This document shows positions 6,641 through 15,639 of a stretch of DNA of 64,000 nucleotides, piece by piece. The notes under the pieces are model-generated. The model saw only the letters and a list, made by a program, of their open reading frames with translations, did not search any database and was not told the DNA's origin. Both the position numbers and the translations under genes were made by a program. Position 1 is the stretch's first letter; the number at the start of each line of letters is the position of its first letter. The DNA is taken from contig DASXDL010000010.1 in assembly GCA_036490715.1 (NCBI GenBank), positions 14,812-78,811 of the forward strand. The letters run 5' to 3'. Source of the DNA: FEN-1191 sp036490715 (lineage in GTDB: Bacteria; Pseudomonadota; Gammaproteobacteria; Steroidobacterales; Steroidobacteraceae).

Positions 6641-7102
6641 ATGGCAATGCCTCTGCGCGACAAATTGATTGCGCTGACCGAGCCGTTGCTGCAGCAGCTC
6701 GGCTACGAACTGGTCGACCTGGAGTACGCCCCGGGTCGGGCGCATTCGCTGCTGCGGGTCTTCATCGATCGGCACGAGGGTGTCGGGCTCGACGACTGCG
6801 AGCGCGTGAGCCACGAGCTCTCGGCGCTGCTGGATGTCGAGGATCCGGTGCCCACGCGCTACACGCTGGAGGTGTCCTCGCCCGGGCTGGATCGGGTGCT
6901 GCGCACGCCGGAGCATTTTCAGCGCTTCGTCGGCGAGCGGGTGCGGCTGGAACTGCTGCAGCCGCGCGACGGCCGGCGGCGCTACACCGGGCGACTGGAG
7001 TCGCTCAGTGCGCAAGGGATTGAATTGAATGTGGATGGCGCCATGGTATCGGTGCCGTTTGCCGAAATCGGGCGCGCGCGGCTGGCGCCGCTGTGGCTTT
7101 GA
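6641..7102 (+). CDS. rimP: Ribosome maturation factor RimP
   Basis: Needed for assembly of the 30S subunit. The protein is 153 residues, normal for the family. The N-terminal domain has 'GYELVDLEY' and 'LLRVFIDR', followed by the diagnostic VSSPGLDRVL segment and the HFQRFVGERV start of the C-terminal SH3-like domain. The gene opens the operon rimP-nusA-infB-rbfA-truB behind the attenuator-like leader. A later in-frame ATG at 6647 is an alternative start. Confidence 0.95.
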   Translation: MAMPLRDKLIALTEPLLQQLGYELVDLEYAPGRAHSLLRVFIDRHEGVGLDDCERVSHELSALLDVEDPVPTRYTLEVSSPGLDRVLRTPEHFQRFVGERVRLELLQPRDGRRRYTGRLESLSAQGIELNVDGAMVSVPFAEIGRARLAPLWL

Positions 7103-7120
7103 GTGGCGCAGGAGTTGTTG

Positions 7121-8617
7121 ATGAACAAAGAGATTCTGATGGTCGTCGACGCCGTCTCGAACGAGAAGGGCGTCGATAAGGAGATCATCTTCGAAGCGCT
7201 GGAAGCGGCGCTGGCGTCGGCTACCCGCAAGAAGCACGGCGAGGACTGGGACGCGCGCGTTGCCATCAATCGCAAGACCGGCGACTACGAGACTTTCCGG
7301 CGCTGGAAGGTATTCGCCGACGACTCCAAGGAACTCGAGAACCCGTCCGCCGAACTGCGGCTGGAGGATGGGCGCGATGTCAGCCCTGATGCCGAACCGG
7401 GCGGCTACGTCGAACAGCCGATGGAGTCGGTGGCCTTCGGCCGCATCGCCGCGCAACAGGCCAAGCAGGTCATCGTGCAGAAGGTGCGCGAGGCCGAGCG
7501 TGCCCAGGTGGTCGAGGCCTATAAGGATCGGGTCAACACCTTGGTCAGCGGCGTGGTCAAGCGCATCGATCGCAACGGCATCTACGTCGACCTGGGCGGC
7601 AATGCTGAGGGCTTCGTGCAACGTAGCGACATGATTCCGCGCGAACAGCTCAAGCCGCAGGATCGGGTCAAGGCATTTTTGCGCGAGGTGCGCGCCGAGC
7701 CGCGCGGACCGCAGCTGTTTCTGACGCGTAATGCGCCCGAGTTCCTGATCGAGCTGTTCAAGCTCGAGGTACCAGAGGTCGGGCAGGGGCTGATCCAGAT
7801 CCTGGGCGCGGCGCGCGACCCGGGCATCCGCGCCAAGATCGCGGTGCGCAGCCAAGATCCGCGCATCGATCCGGTCGGGGCCTGTGTCGGCATGCGCGGC
7901 TCGCGCGTGCAGGCGGTATCGAACGAGATCGCCGGCGAGCGCGTCGACATCATCCCGCACGATGATAATCCGGCGCAGTTCGTGATCAACGCGATGTCGC
8001 CGGCCGAGGTGCAGTCGATCGTGGTCGACGAGGACTCGCACAGCATGGATATCGCGGTGGCCGAGGACAAGCTGTCACAGGCGATCGGCCGCGGCGGGCA
8101 GAACATCCGCCTTGCCAGTCAGCTCACCGGCTGGGAGCTGAACGTGATGACCGAGTCGGACGCCGAGGCCAAGAGCGAGACCGAGGCGCGGGCGCTGGTC
8201 GAAACCTTCATGAAGCAGCTGGACGTGGACGAGAACGTCGCCAACATTCTGGTGCAGGAGGGCTTCTCAACGGTCGAGGAGGTAGCCTACGTGCCGGCGG
8301 GTGAGCTGGCCGCGATCGAGGAGTTCGACGAGGGCATCGTCAAGGAGCTGCGCAACCGCGCCCGCGACGTGCTACTGACGCAGGCGATCGTCAGCGAGGA
8401 GTCGCTCGATCAATCGATGCCGGCCGAGGACCTGCTGACGCTCGAGGGCATGCGGCCGGACCTGGCGCTGGCGCTGGCGCGACGCGGCGTGCGTACGCGC
8501 GATGAGCTGGCCGAGCAGGCCATCGACGATATTTCCGATATCGAGGGTCTGTCGAGCGACGAGGCTGGCAGCCTGATCATGAAGGCGCGCGCGCACTGGT
8601 TTGAGGCGCAGCACTGA
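7121..8617 (+). CDS. nusA: Transcription termination/antitermination factor NusA
   Basis: Binds RNA polymerase and nascent RNA to control pausing, termination and antitermination. The 498-residue protein has all expected parts. These are the RNAP-binding N-terminal domain (1-125), an S1 domain (about 133-200), KH1 with GACVGMRGSRVQAV, KH2 with AIGRGGQNIRLAS, and two C-terminal helix-hairpin-helix repeats. The latter are the E. coli-type acidic repeats (about 360-490). The ATG at 7121 is preceded by AGGAG, and this start gives the canonical MNKEI terminus. The frame also allows a GTG at 7103 directly after the rimP stop, which lacks its own ribosome-binding site. Confidence 0.97.
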   Translation: MNKEILMVVDAVSNEKGVDKEIIFEALEAALASATRKKHGEDWDARVAINRKTGDYETFRRWKVFADDSKELENPSAELRLEDGRDVSPDAEPGGYVEQPMESVAFGRIAAQQAKQVIVQKVREAERAQVVEAYKDRVNTLVSGVVKRIDRNGIYVDLGGNAEGFVQRSDMIPREQLKPQDRVKAFLREVRAEPRGPQLFLTRNAPEFLIELFKLEVPEVGQGLIQILGAARDPGIRAKIAVRSQDPRIDPVGACVGMRGSRVQAVSNEIAGERVDIIPHDDNPAQFVINAMSPAEVQSIVVDEDSHSMDIAVAEDKLSQAIGRGGQNIRLASQLTGWELNVMTESDAEAKSETEARALVETFMKQLDVDENVANILVQEGFSTVEEVAYVPAGELAAIEEFDEGIVKELRNRARDVLLTQAIVSEESLDQSMPAEDLLTLEGMRPDLALALARRGVRTRDELAEQAIDDISDIEGLSSDEAGSLIMKARAHWFEAQH

Positions 8618-8635
8618 TGCGGTTGGTGAGGAAAC

Positions 8636-11164
8636 ATGGCTGACGTAACCATTGCGCAGTTTGCCGACGTACTGAAGGTGCCGGTGGACCGGCTGATCGC
8701 CCAGCTCGATCAGGCCGGCATCGCGGTCTCCAGCCCGGAGGACATGATCAGTGAGGAGGCCAAGCTCGAGCTGCTGACGCATCTGCGCCGCAGCCACGGT
8801 CACGCGGCGGAAGGCTCCTCGCCGAGCCGGATCACGCTCAAGCGCAAGACTCAGAGCGAACTGAAGCTCGCCAGCAATCAGGGCCGTGCCCGCACCGTCA
8901 ACGTCGAAGTGCGGCGCAAGCGCACTTATATAAAGCGCGACGTGCTCGAGGGTCAGGCGCGCGCCCAGCAGGAACAGCTCGATGCGCAGCGACGTGAGGC
9001 CGAGGAGGCGCAGCGGGCGCTGAGCGAGAAGGCCGAGGCCGAGCGGCGCGAGCGCGAGCGGCTCGAGGCCGAAAACCGCCGCCGGGTCGAGGAGGAGCAG
9101 GTTAAGAAACGCGCGCTCGATGAGGCGCGCCGTGTCGCCGAGCAGCGCTCGGCCGAAGAAGCCGAGCGCGAGCGAGCGCGGCGCCCGGCCGAGCCAGGGC
9201 GTGAAGCCCATCCGCCGGCGCATCCGCATTCGCCGGCCGCGCGTGAGGAGCCGGACGACAAACAGCGCACCCGCTACGGCCGCGAAGAGCTGCATATCGC
9301 CGGCGATGTCAGCGCGCGCCACAAGAAGAAGAAGCGCCTGAAGTCGCGTAGCGCCGTGCCGGTCGGGCCGGGCGAGGCCAAGCACGCCTTCGAGATGCCG
9401 ACCGCGCCGGTCAAGCGCGAAGTGGCGCTGGGCGAGACCATCACCGTGGCCGAACTGGCCCAGAAGATGGCGGTCAAGGCCACCGAGGTCATCAAGATCC
9501 TGATGAACCTGGGGGTCATGGCCACGATCAATCAGCCGATCGAGCGCGACACCGCAACGATCGTGGTCGAGGAGCTGGGACACACGGCCAAGTTGGTGCG
9601 TGAGAACCAGATCGAGGAAGGCCTGCAGGGCGAAGAGACCGAAGCCGAGCAACTCGAGCTGCGGGCGCCGGTAGTGACCGTGATGGGTCACGTCGATCAC
9701 GGCAAGACCTCATTGCTCGACTTCATGCGGCGTACCAAGGTGGCGGCTGGCGAGGCCGGTGGCATCACCCAGCACATCGGCGCCTATCACGTCGAGACAC
9801 CGCGCGGTTCGATCACTTTCCTGGATACGCCGGGCCACGCGGCCTTTACCGCGATGCGCGCGCGCGGCGCCAAGGCCACCGACGTGGTGGTGCTGGTGGT
9901 CGCGGCCGACGATGGCGTGATGCCGCAGACCATCGAGGCGATCCAGCATGCCAAGGCCGCCGGCGTGCCGATCGTGGTCGCGGTCAACAAGATCGACAAG
10001 CCGGATGCCGATCCGGAGCGCGTGCGCACCGAACTGTCCAAGCAAGAGGTGATTGCGGAGGAGTGGGGTGGCCAAAACATGTTCCGCAACGTTTCGGCGC
10101 GCACCGGCGACGGTATCGATCAGCTGCTCGAGGCGATCCTGCTGCAGGCCGAGGTGCTCGAGCTCAAGGCGCCGCGCACCGGGCCGGCCGCCGGCGTGGT
10201 GATCGAATCGAGCATGGAGAAGGGCCGCGGGGCGGTTGTAACCGTGCTGGTCAAGCGCGGCACGCTCAAGGCCGGCGACGCGGTTCTGGCCGGCAGCGAG
10301 TTCGGCCGGGTGCGGGCGATGTTCGACGAGGCCGGACAGGCAATCAGCGAAGCCCCGCCCTCCACCCCGGTGGTGGTGCTGGGACTGTCGGGTGCGCCCA
10401 ATGCCGGCGATGAACTGCTGGTGGTCGAAAGTGAGCGCAAGGCGCGCGAAGTGGCGCTGTATCGGCAGGGCAAGTTTCGCGACGTCAAGCTGGCGCGCGC
10501 GGCCACCCGCGCCGAGGACGTGTTCTCGACCATGGGTGAGGCCAAGGCCGGCATCATTCCGGTGCTGATCAAGACCGACGTGCAGGGCAGCGCCGAGGCG
10601 CTGCGCGATGCGCTGATCAAGCTGTCCACCGATGAGGTGCAGGTGCGCGTGATCGCCAGCGGCGTCGGTGGCATCACCGCCTCTGACATCCAGCTGGCAG
10701 CAGCGTCCAAGGCATTCGTCATCGGCTTCAACGTGCGCGCCGACTCGGCTGCGCGCGACACGATGAAGGAGACCGGCGTCGAGGTTCGCTACTACAGCAT
10801 CATTTACGAAGCCATCGACGACGTGAAGCAGAAGATGAGTGGTCTGCTGGCGCCGGAGATCAAGGAGCAGATCGTCGGCATCGCGCAGGTACGCGAGGTG
10901 TTCCGCTCCAGCAAGTTTGGCGTGGTCGCCGGATGCCTGGTGACCGAAGGCGCCGTGCGTCGCAATAACCCGATTCGGGTGCTGCGCGACAACGTGGTGA
11001 TCTTTGAGGGCGCACTCGAGTCGCTGCGGCGCTTCAAGGACGACGTCAACGAGGTGCGCGCCGGTACCGAGTGTGGCATCGGTGTGCGCAACTACCAGGA
11101 CGTGCGTGTCAACGATCAGATCGAGTGTTACTCGCGCGTCGAGGTGTCGCGCACGATCCAGTGA
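8636..11164 (+). CDS. infB: Translation initiation factor IF-2
   Basis: GTPase that brings initiator tRNA to the 30S subunit. The protein is 842 residues. An N-terminal IF2N domain (about 1-55) is followed by a long charged coiled-coil rich in Glu, Arg and Ala (about 100-200), a second IF2N domain (about 260-310), and the G domain. The G domain has G1 VMGHVDHGKTSLL (about residue 350), G3 DTPGHAAF and G4 NKIDKPD. Domains II-IV follow. The gene is 18 bp downstream of nusA with GAGG before its ATG. Its TGA overlaps the GTG start of rbfA. Confidence 0.98.
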   Translation: MADVTIAQFADVLKVPVDRLIAQLDQAGIAVSSPEDMISEEAKLELLTHLRRSHGHAAEGSSPSRITLKRKTQSELKLASNQGRARTVNVEVRRKRTYIKRDVLEGQARAQQEQLDAQRREAEEAQRALSEKAEAERRERERLEAENRRRVEEEQVKKRALDEARRVAEQRSAEEAERERARRPAEPGREAHPPAHPHSPAAREEPDDKQRTRYGREELHIAGDVSARHKKKKRLKSRSAVPVGPGEAKHAFEMPTAPVKREVALGETITVAELAQKMAVKATEVIKILMNLGVMATINQPIERDTATIVVEELGHTAKLVRENQIEEGLQGEETEAEQLELRAPVVTVMGHVDHGKTSLLDFMRRTKVAAGEAGGITQHIGAYHVETPRGSITFLDTPGHAAFTAMRARGAKATDVVVLVVAADDGVMPQTIEAIQHAKAAGVPIVVAVNKIDKPDADPERVRTELSKQEVIAEEWGGQNMFRNVSARTGDGIDQLLEAILLQAEVLELKAPRTGPAAGVVIESSMEKGRGAVVTVLVKRGTLKAGDAVLAGSEFGRVRAMFDEAGQAISEAPPSTPVVVLGLSGAPNAGDELLVVESERKAREVALYRQGKFRDVKLARAATRAEDVFSTMGEAKAGIIPVLIKTDVQGSAEALRDALIKLSTDEVQVRVIASGVGGITASDIQLAAASKAFVIGFNVRADSAARDTMKETGVEVRYYSIIYEAIDDVKQKMSGLLAPEIKEQIVGIAQVREVFRSSKFGVVAGCLVTEGAVRRNNPIRVLRDNVVIFEGALESLRRFKDDVNEVRAGTECGIGVRNYQDVRVNDQIECYSRVEVSRTIQ

Positions 11165-11541
11165 ACAAGAGCACACCGAGAACCGAGCGCATCGCCGCGC
11201 AGATGCAGCGTGCGCTCGCGGCCCTGCTTCGTCGCGGCGTCAAGGACCCGCGCGTCGGCAACGTCACGGTCACTGCGGTGATTCTGGCCCCGGACCTGAG
11301 CAGCGCGCGTATTCACGTGCTGCCATTCGCGGGCGCGCACTCGGGCGAGGAACTGCTCGAGGGCCTGCGCAGCGCCGCAGGCTTTGTGCGCGGCGAACTG
11401 GCGCGCGAACTCAAGCTGCGGCATGCGCCGCGGTTGGAATTCCAGCTCGATACCGCCATTGAGAGTGCCCAGCGGCTGACGCAGCTGATCGACGGCGCGC
11501 TGCGCTCGGATCGCGCGCGCGGCAGCGGCGAGGACACTTGA
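11161..11541 (+). CDS. rbfA: Ribosome-binding factor A
   Basis: Late 30S assembly and cold-adaptation factor with a KH-like fold. The protein is 126 residues, starting MNKSTPRTERIAAQMQRAL, with the family's 'VKDPRVGNVTVTAV' segment and 'LRSAAGFVRGELARELKLRH'. It starts with GTG at 11161, overlapping the infB stop as GTGA, and ends by overlapping the truB start. This chain of overlaps shows tight coupling from infB to truB. Confidence 0.95.
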   Translation: MNKSTPRTERIAAQMQRALAALLRRGVKDPRVGNVTVTAVILAPDLSSARIHVLPFAGAHSGEELLEGLRSAAGFVRGELARELKLRHAPRLEFQLDTAIESAQRLTQLIDGALRSDRARGSGEDT

Positions 11542-12434
11542 GCGCGGCGCCGGCCGGCGTGCTGCTGCTCGACAAGCCCCTCGGACTATCCTCGAACGCG
11601 GCCCTGCAGCGCGTACGAGCGCTCGCCGGAGGACTCAAGGCCGGCCACACCGGCAGCCTGGACCCGCTGGCCACCGGCATGCTGCCGATTTGCCTGGGTG
11701 AGGCCACCAAGCTAGCCGGCGAGATGCTCTCGCAGCGCAAGTGCTACCGCTTCGGCGTGCAGCTGGGGGAGCGCACCGACACCGGCGATGCCGAAGGCAG
11801 CGTGGTCGAGCGCGCGCCGGTGCCGCCCTTGGGGCGCGCATCCGTTGAAGCCCAGCTGCAGAAGTTCTGCGGCCAGCAGCAGCAGGTTCCGCCGATGTAT
11901 TCGGCGCTCAAGCGCGACGGCGAGCCGCTGTACCGGCTGGCACGCCGCGGTGAGAGTGTCGAGCGCGCGGCGCGCGCGATCACCATCGAGCGGTTCGAGC
12001 TGCTGCAGCTGCAGGCCGATCGGCTGGAGCTACGGGTGCTATGTTCCAAGGGCACTTACGTGCGTGTGCTGGCCGAGGATCTGGCCCGCGCGCTGGGCAG
12101 CTGCGGCCGGCTCTACAGCCTGCGGCGCGACTATGTCGAGCCATTCGCCGAGGAGGCGATGCATACGCTGGAGCAATTGCAGGCGGCTGGCGAGCTGCGC
12201 CACTGGCCGCTGCTGAGCGCCGACCGGGCGCTGTCGCATTTGCCGGCGCTGCAGCTCACAACCACGGCGCTCGCGGCGCTGGTACACGGACAGCCGGTGC
12301 AGGGAGTCACCACGCGCGCGGCACTGTGGCGGCTATACGACGCCGGCGAGCGCTTTGTCGGTCTGGGGCAAAGCGACAGTGGAGCGACGCTGCGGGTGCA
12401 ACGCCTTTTCAGCACCGCGCTTGCGCCGCGCTAA
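11538..12434 (+). CDS. truB: tRNA pseudouridine55 synthase
   Basis: Makes pseudouridine 55 in the T-loop of tRNAs. The protein is 298 residues. The catalytic motif is GHTGSLDPLATG with nucleophile Asp42, preceded by GVLLLDKPLGLSSN. The 'SKGTYVRVLAEDL' segment and a C-terminal PUA-like domain are present. The predicted start is TTG at 11538, overlapping the rbfA TGA. No ATG or GTG lies in frame before the conserved GVLLLDKP core, so the rare start is likely real. Confidence 0.95.
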   Translation: MSAAPAGVLLLDKPLGLSSNAALQRVRALAGGLKAGHTGSLDPLATGMLPICLGEATKLAGEMLSQRKCYRFGVQLGERTDTGDAEGSVVERAPVPPLGRASVEAQLQKFCGQQQQVPPMYSALKRDGEPLYRLARRGESVERAARAITIERFELLQLQADRLELRVLCSKGTYVRVLAEDLARALGSCGRLYSLRRDYVEPFAEEAMHTLEQLQAAGELRHWPLLSADRALSHLPALQLTTTALAALVHGQPVQGVTTRAALWRLYDAGERFVGLGQSDSGATLRVQRLFSTALAPR

Positions 12435-12469
12435 GTGCCTGCGCAGCAGAGGTAACTCCCTGTTTCAGC

Positions 12470-12498
12470 TTGAGACGTGCAGGGTCTGCGGTTAGAAT
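12470..12498 (+). promoter_or_regulatory. Sigma-70 promoter of rpsO
   Basis: TTGAGA (12470-12475) and TAGAAT (12493-12498) with a 17-bp spacer lie in the gap between truB and rpsO. A 50-nt leader would precede the rpsO ATG at 12554. Confidence 0.75.
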
Positions 12499-12553
12499 GC
12501 GCGGCCTTCAAAATAGTAGCATTGCGTAAGTTCGTACCGAGGTTTCGTATTCC

Positions 12554-12823
12554 ATGACTTTGTCCAGTGAGCAAAAGAGCGGGGTCGTGGCGCAGTATCG
12601 CCGCGGACCCAACGACACCGGTTCCCCCGAAGTCCAGATCGCGCTGCTGTCCGAGCGCATCAACGGGCTGGGCGGGCACTTCAGCACCCACAAGCGCGAC
12701 CACTCTTCGCGTCGCGGCCTGGTCAAGCTGGTGAATCAACGGCGCAAGCTGCTGGACTATCTCAAATCGACCGATCAGGCCAAGTACCAGGAAGTCGTCG
12801 AACGCCTGGGCCTTCGCCGCTGA
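12554..12823 (+). CDS. rpsO: 30S ribosomal protein S15
   Basis: Primary 16S rRNA-binding protein of the 30S platform. It has 89 residues after processing-length conventions, matching the family exactly. Recognisable segments are GSPEVQIALLSERI, 'HFSTHKRDHSSRRGL' and 'LVNQRRKLLDYL'. GAGG lies upstream of the ATG. It has its own promoter and a terminator, the usual arrangement ahead of pnp. Confidence 0.98.
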   Translation: MTLSSEQKSGVVAQYRRGPNDTGSPEVQIALLSERINGLGGHFSTHKRDHSSRRGLVKLVNQRRKLLDYLKSTDQAKYQEVVERLGLRR

Positions 12824-12831
12824 ACACCCTT

Positions 12832-12866
12832 AAGGCCGCGCCATGCTCAAGCAGCGCGGCCTTTTT
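12832..12866 (+). terminator. Rho-independent terminator between rpsO and pnp
   Basis: AAGGCCGCGC (12832-12841) and GCGCGGCCTT (12854-12863) form a perfect 10-bp stem with a 12-nt loop. A five-T run (12862-12866) overlaps its end. It probably ends much of the rpsO transcript while some reads through into pnp, as in E. coli. Confidence 0.88.
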
Positions 12867-12910
12867 CATTCATAATGACCCGCAAAACCTAAGTTCCCGA
12901 GGATAGACGC

Positions 12911-14998
12911 GTGACTGTCTTTAAGAAGACTTTTGCTTACGGCCCGCATTCGGTCACTCTGGAGACCGGCGAGTTCGCCCGTCAGGCCGATGGCGCCGTG
13001 CTGGCGACCATGGGCGAGACCGTGGTGCTGGTGACCGCCTGCGCCCGCAGGAGTGTGGTGCCGGGGCGTGATTTCTTTCCGCTCACGGTCAACTACGTGG
13101 AGAAGACCTACGCTGCGGGCCGCATCCCCGGTGGCTTCTTCAAACGCGAAGGTAGGCCGAGCGAGCGCGAGACGCTGACCTCGCGCCTGATCGATCGGCC
13201 GATCCGCCCGCTGTTCCCGGACGGCTTCGCCAACGAGGTGCAGGTCGTCGCCACCGTGATCTCGCTCAATCCTGACGTCGACGCCGACATTCCGGCGCTG
13301 CTCGGCGCCTCGGCGGCACTGATGATCGCCGGCGTACCGTTCAACGGTCCGATTGGCGCGGCGCGCGTGGGCTATCGCGACGGCAAGTATCTGCTCAATC
13401 CAACTCGCACCGACCAGGCCGGCTCGCAGCTCGAGCTGGTGGTCGCAGGCACCGCGCCGGCGGTGCTGATGGTCGAGTCCGAGGCGGCAGTCCTGAGCGA
13501 GGACGTGATGCTCGGCGCCGTGGTGTTCGGCCACGAGCAGATGCAGGTCGCGATCAAGGCGATCCGCGAGCTGGCGGCCGAGGCCGGCAAGCCGCGCTGG
13601 GACTGGAAGCCGCCGGTGGGCGAGGGCGCGCTGACGCAGGCCGTGGCTGCGCGCGCCAAGAGTGCGTTGTCGGATGCCTATCGCATCACCGAGAAGCAGC
13701 AGCGCACGGTACGGCTAGCCGAGATCAAGAAGGATGTGCTCGAGAGCCTGAGCGCAGACCCGGTCGCGAAGTGGAGCACGGAAGCGCTCAGTAACGAAGT
13801 ATTCAAGCTCGAGAGCAACATCGTGCGCGAGCGCATCCTCGCTGGCGAGCCGCGCATCGACGGCCGCGACACGCAGACCGTGCGGCCAATCAGCGTCAAG
13901 GTCGGCTTGCTGGCGCGCACCCATGGCTCGGCCCTGTTCACGCGCGGCGAGACTCAGGCGCTGGTCACCACCACGCTCGGCACCACCCGCGATGCGCAGA
14001 TCATCGATGCGCTCGAGGGCGAGCGGCGCGAGCCGTTCATGCTGCATTACAATTTCCCGCCGTTCTCGGTGGGCGAGACCGGCATGATGGGTTCGCCGAA
14101 ACGGCGCGAGATCGGCCACGGTAATCTGGCGCGCCGCGGCGTCCGCGCCATGATGCCCGACATGGGTACGTTCCCGTACGTCATTCGCGTGGTATCCGAG
14201 ATCCTCGAGTCCAACGGTTCGAGCTCGATGGCCAGCGTGTGCGGTACCAGCCTGTCGCTGATGGACGCCGGCGTGCCGATCAAGGCGCCGGTTGCCGGTG
14301 TCGCGATGGGCCTGGTACTGGAAGGCCAGCGCTTCCAGGTGCTGACCGACATCCTCGGCGATGAGGATCACCTCGGCGACATGGATTTCAAGGTGGCCGG
14401 CACGCGCGATGGCGTGACCGCGCTGCAGATGGACATCAAGGTCGAGGGCATCACCGCCGAGATCATGCGCGTGGCGCTGGCGCAGGCGCGCACCGGCCGC
14501 CTGCATATCCTCGATGAGATGAACAAGGTGATCCGCGAGCCGCGCGCCAAGATGTCCGAGTGGGCGCCCTCGATCATCACGTTGAAGATCGATCCGGAGA
14601 AGATCCGCGACGTCATCGGCAAGGGCGGCGCGGTGATCCGCCAGATCACCGAAGAGACCGGCACAACCATCGACATCGAGAACGACGGCACGGTCAAGAT
14701 CGCCTCGGTGCATGCCGCCGCCGGCCGCGAGGCCCAACGGCGCATCGAACTGATCACCGCCGACGTCGAAGTCGGCCGTATCTACGAGGGCAAGGTGGTC
14801 AAGCTGATGGACTTCGGCGCCTTCGTCACCATTCTGCCGGGCCGCGACGGCCTGGTGCACATCTCGCAGATATCTGACGAGCGCGTCGAGCGGGTGTCAG
14901 ACAAGCTCAAGGAAGGCGATCAGATCCGCGTCAAGGTGCTGGAAGTGGACCGCCAGGGGCGCGTCCGACTATCGATGCGCAACGTCGACGCCGCCTAA
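12911..14998 (+). CDS. pnp: Polyribonucleotide nucleotidyltransferase (PNPase)
   Basis: A 3'-to-5' phosphorolytic exoribonuclease of the degradosome. The 695-residue protein has two RNase PH domains joined by a helical linker, then KH (VIGKGGAVIRQITEETG) and S1 (about 620-690). The second RNase PH domain carries the FMLHYNFPPFSVGETG and 'MGLVLEG' segments. The start is GTG at 12911 with GAGGA about 8 bp upstream. The terminator at 12832-12866 lies between rpsO and pnp, so expression depends on readthrough or on a promoter I could not identify. Confidence 0.98.
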   Translation: MTVFKKTFAYGPHSVTLETGEFARQADGAVLATMGETVVLVTACARRSVVPGRDFFPLTVNYVEKTYAAGRIPGGFFKREGRPSERETLTSRLIDRPIRPLFPDGFANEVQVVATVISLNPDVDADIPALLGASAALMIAGVPFNGPIGAARVGYRDGKYLLNPTRTDQAGSQLELVVAGTAPAVLMVESEAAVLSEDVMLGAVVFGHEQMQVAIKAIRELAAEAGKPRWDWKPPVGEGALTQAVAARAKSALSDAYRITEKQQRTVRLAEIKKDVLESLSADPVAKWSTEALSNEVFKLESNIVRERILAGEPRIDGRDTQTVRPISVKVGLLARTHGSALFTRGETQALVTTTLGTTRDAQIIDALEGERREPFMLHYNFPPFSVGETGMMGSPKRREIGHGNLARRGVRAMMPDMGTFPYVIRVVSEILESNGSSSMASVCGTSLSLMDAGVPIKAPVAGVAMGLVLEGQRFQVLTDILGDEDHLGDMDFKVAGTRDGVTALQMDIKVEGITAEIMRVALAQARTGRLHILDEMNKVIREPRAKMSEWAPSIITLKIDPEKIRDVIGKGGAVIRQITEETGTTIDIENDGTVKIASVHAAAGREAQRRIELITADVEVGRIYEGKVVKLMDFGAFVTILPGRDGLVHISQISDERVERVSDKLKEGDQIRVKVLEVDRQGRVRLSMRNVDAA

Positions 14999-15015
14999 CG
15001 GGCGGCGGCTCGACT

Positions 15016-15450
15016 TCAGGCGGCGCTGGCCGCTTTCATCAGTGTGCGGAAGATCTCTTCCTGGGCGCTGTGCCAGCGCTGGTAATTCTGGTGCGCGAGC
15101 TGGCTGGCGGCCGCCGCCGAATCGCCACTGGGCGGGGTCTGGCTGAGGAACAGCCGCAGCGATTGCTCCAGATAACTCGATAGCACACCCTCCAGTCCGG
15201 CGTCGTGACTGCGCACCAGCTCGGCCAGAAAATCCTGGCTCAGAATGGTGCCGTTACGCTGCTCCTGGTCGGAGATCACCTGCAGCAGCACTGGGCGGGT
15301 GATGTCCTGCTGGCTGCGCTTGTCGACCACGCAAAATTCAACCCGGTTCAGCACCAGCTTGCGTACGTCATCCAGGGTGATGTAGCGACTCTCGACCGTG
15401 TCGTAGAGTCGGCGGTTCGGATATTTCTTGATGACGCGCAATTCGCTCAT
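15016..15450 (-). CDS. phaR: Polyhydroxyalkanoate synthesis repressor PhaR
   Basis: A 144-residue regulator of PHA storage-granule genes. The N-terminal DNA-binding domain is diagnostic: VIKKYPNRRLYDTVESRYIT followed by 'LDDVRKLVLNRVEF'. The PHB_acc domain follows (ILSQDFLAELVRSHDAGLEG), and the C-terminal helix is 'HQNYQRWHSAQEEIFRTLM'. In other bacteria PhaR binds PHA and releases phasin and phaR promoters. No PHA synthase or phasin gene is in this window, so its targets lie elsewhere. Its start is preceded by a possible promoter with direct repeats at 15508-15537. Confidence 0.9.
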   Translation of the reverse strand: MSELRVIKKYPNRRLYDTVESRYITLDDVRKLVLNRVEFCVVDKRSQQDITRPVLLQVISDQEQRNGTILSQDFLAELVRSHDAGLEGVLSSYLEQSLRLFLSQTPPSGDSAAAASQLAHQNYQRWHSAQEEIFRTLMKAASAA

Positions 15451-15507
15451 AAGGTGACCCTCGTGTTTGCATGCACCGAGACCCTTACAGCCATCCAGTT
15501 AACTCAT

Positions 15508-15537
15508 ACCATAGTACGAACCATGGTGATACCCCAA
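15508..15537 (-). promoter_or_regulatory. Possible phaR promoter with ACCATRGT direct repeats
   Basis: On the minus strand TTGGGG (15537-15532) and TATGGT (15513-15508) are separated by 18 bp. On the plus strand the same stretch holds ACCATAGT (15508-15515) and ACCATGGT (15520-15527), 12 bp apart. The repeats could be a regulator site, possibly for PhaR itself. The -35 is weak. Confidence 0.35.
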
Positions 15538-15639
15538 TCGACTGACTGTCGCGTCAGAATTAAGTGAAAATCGTGCAGCTGCGGACGCGGCGCGTGGCCG
15601 CTGCAGTGCTGGCGCGCTGGTTTTAGCGCGCTTTTGAGC

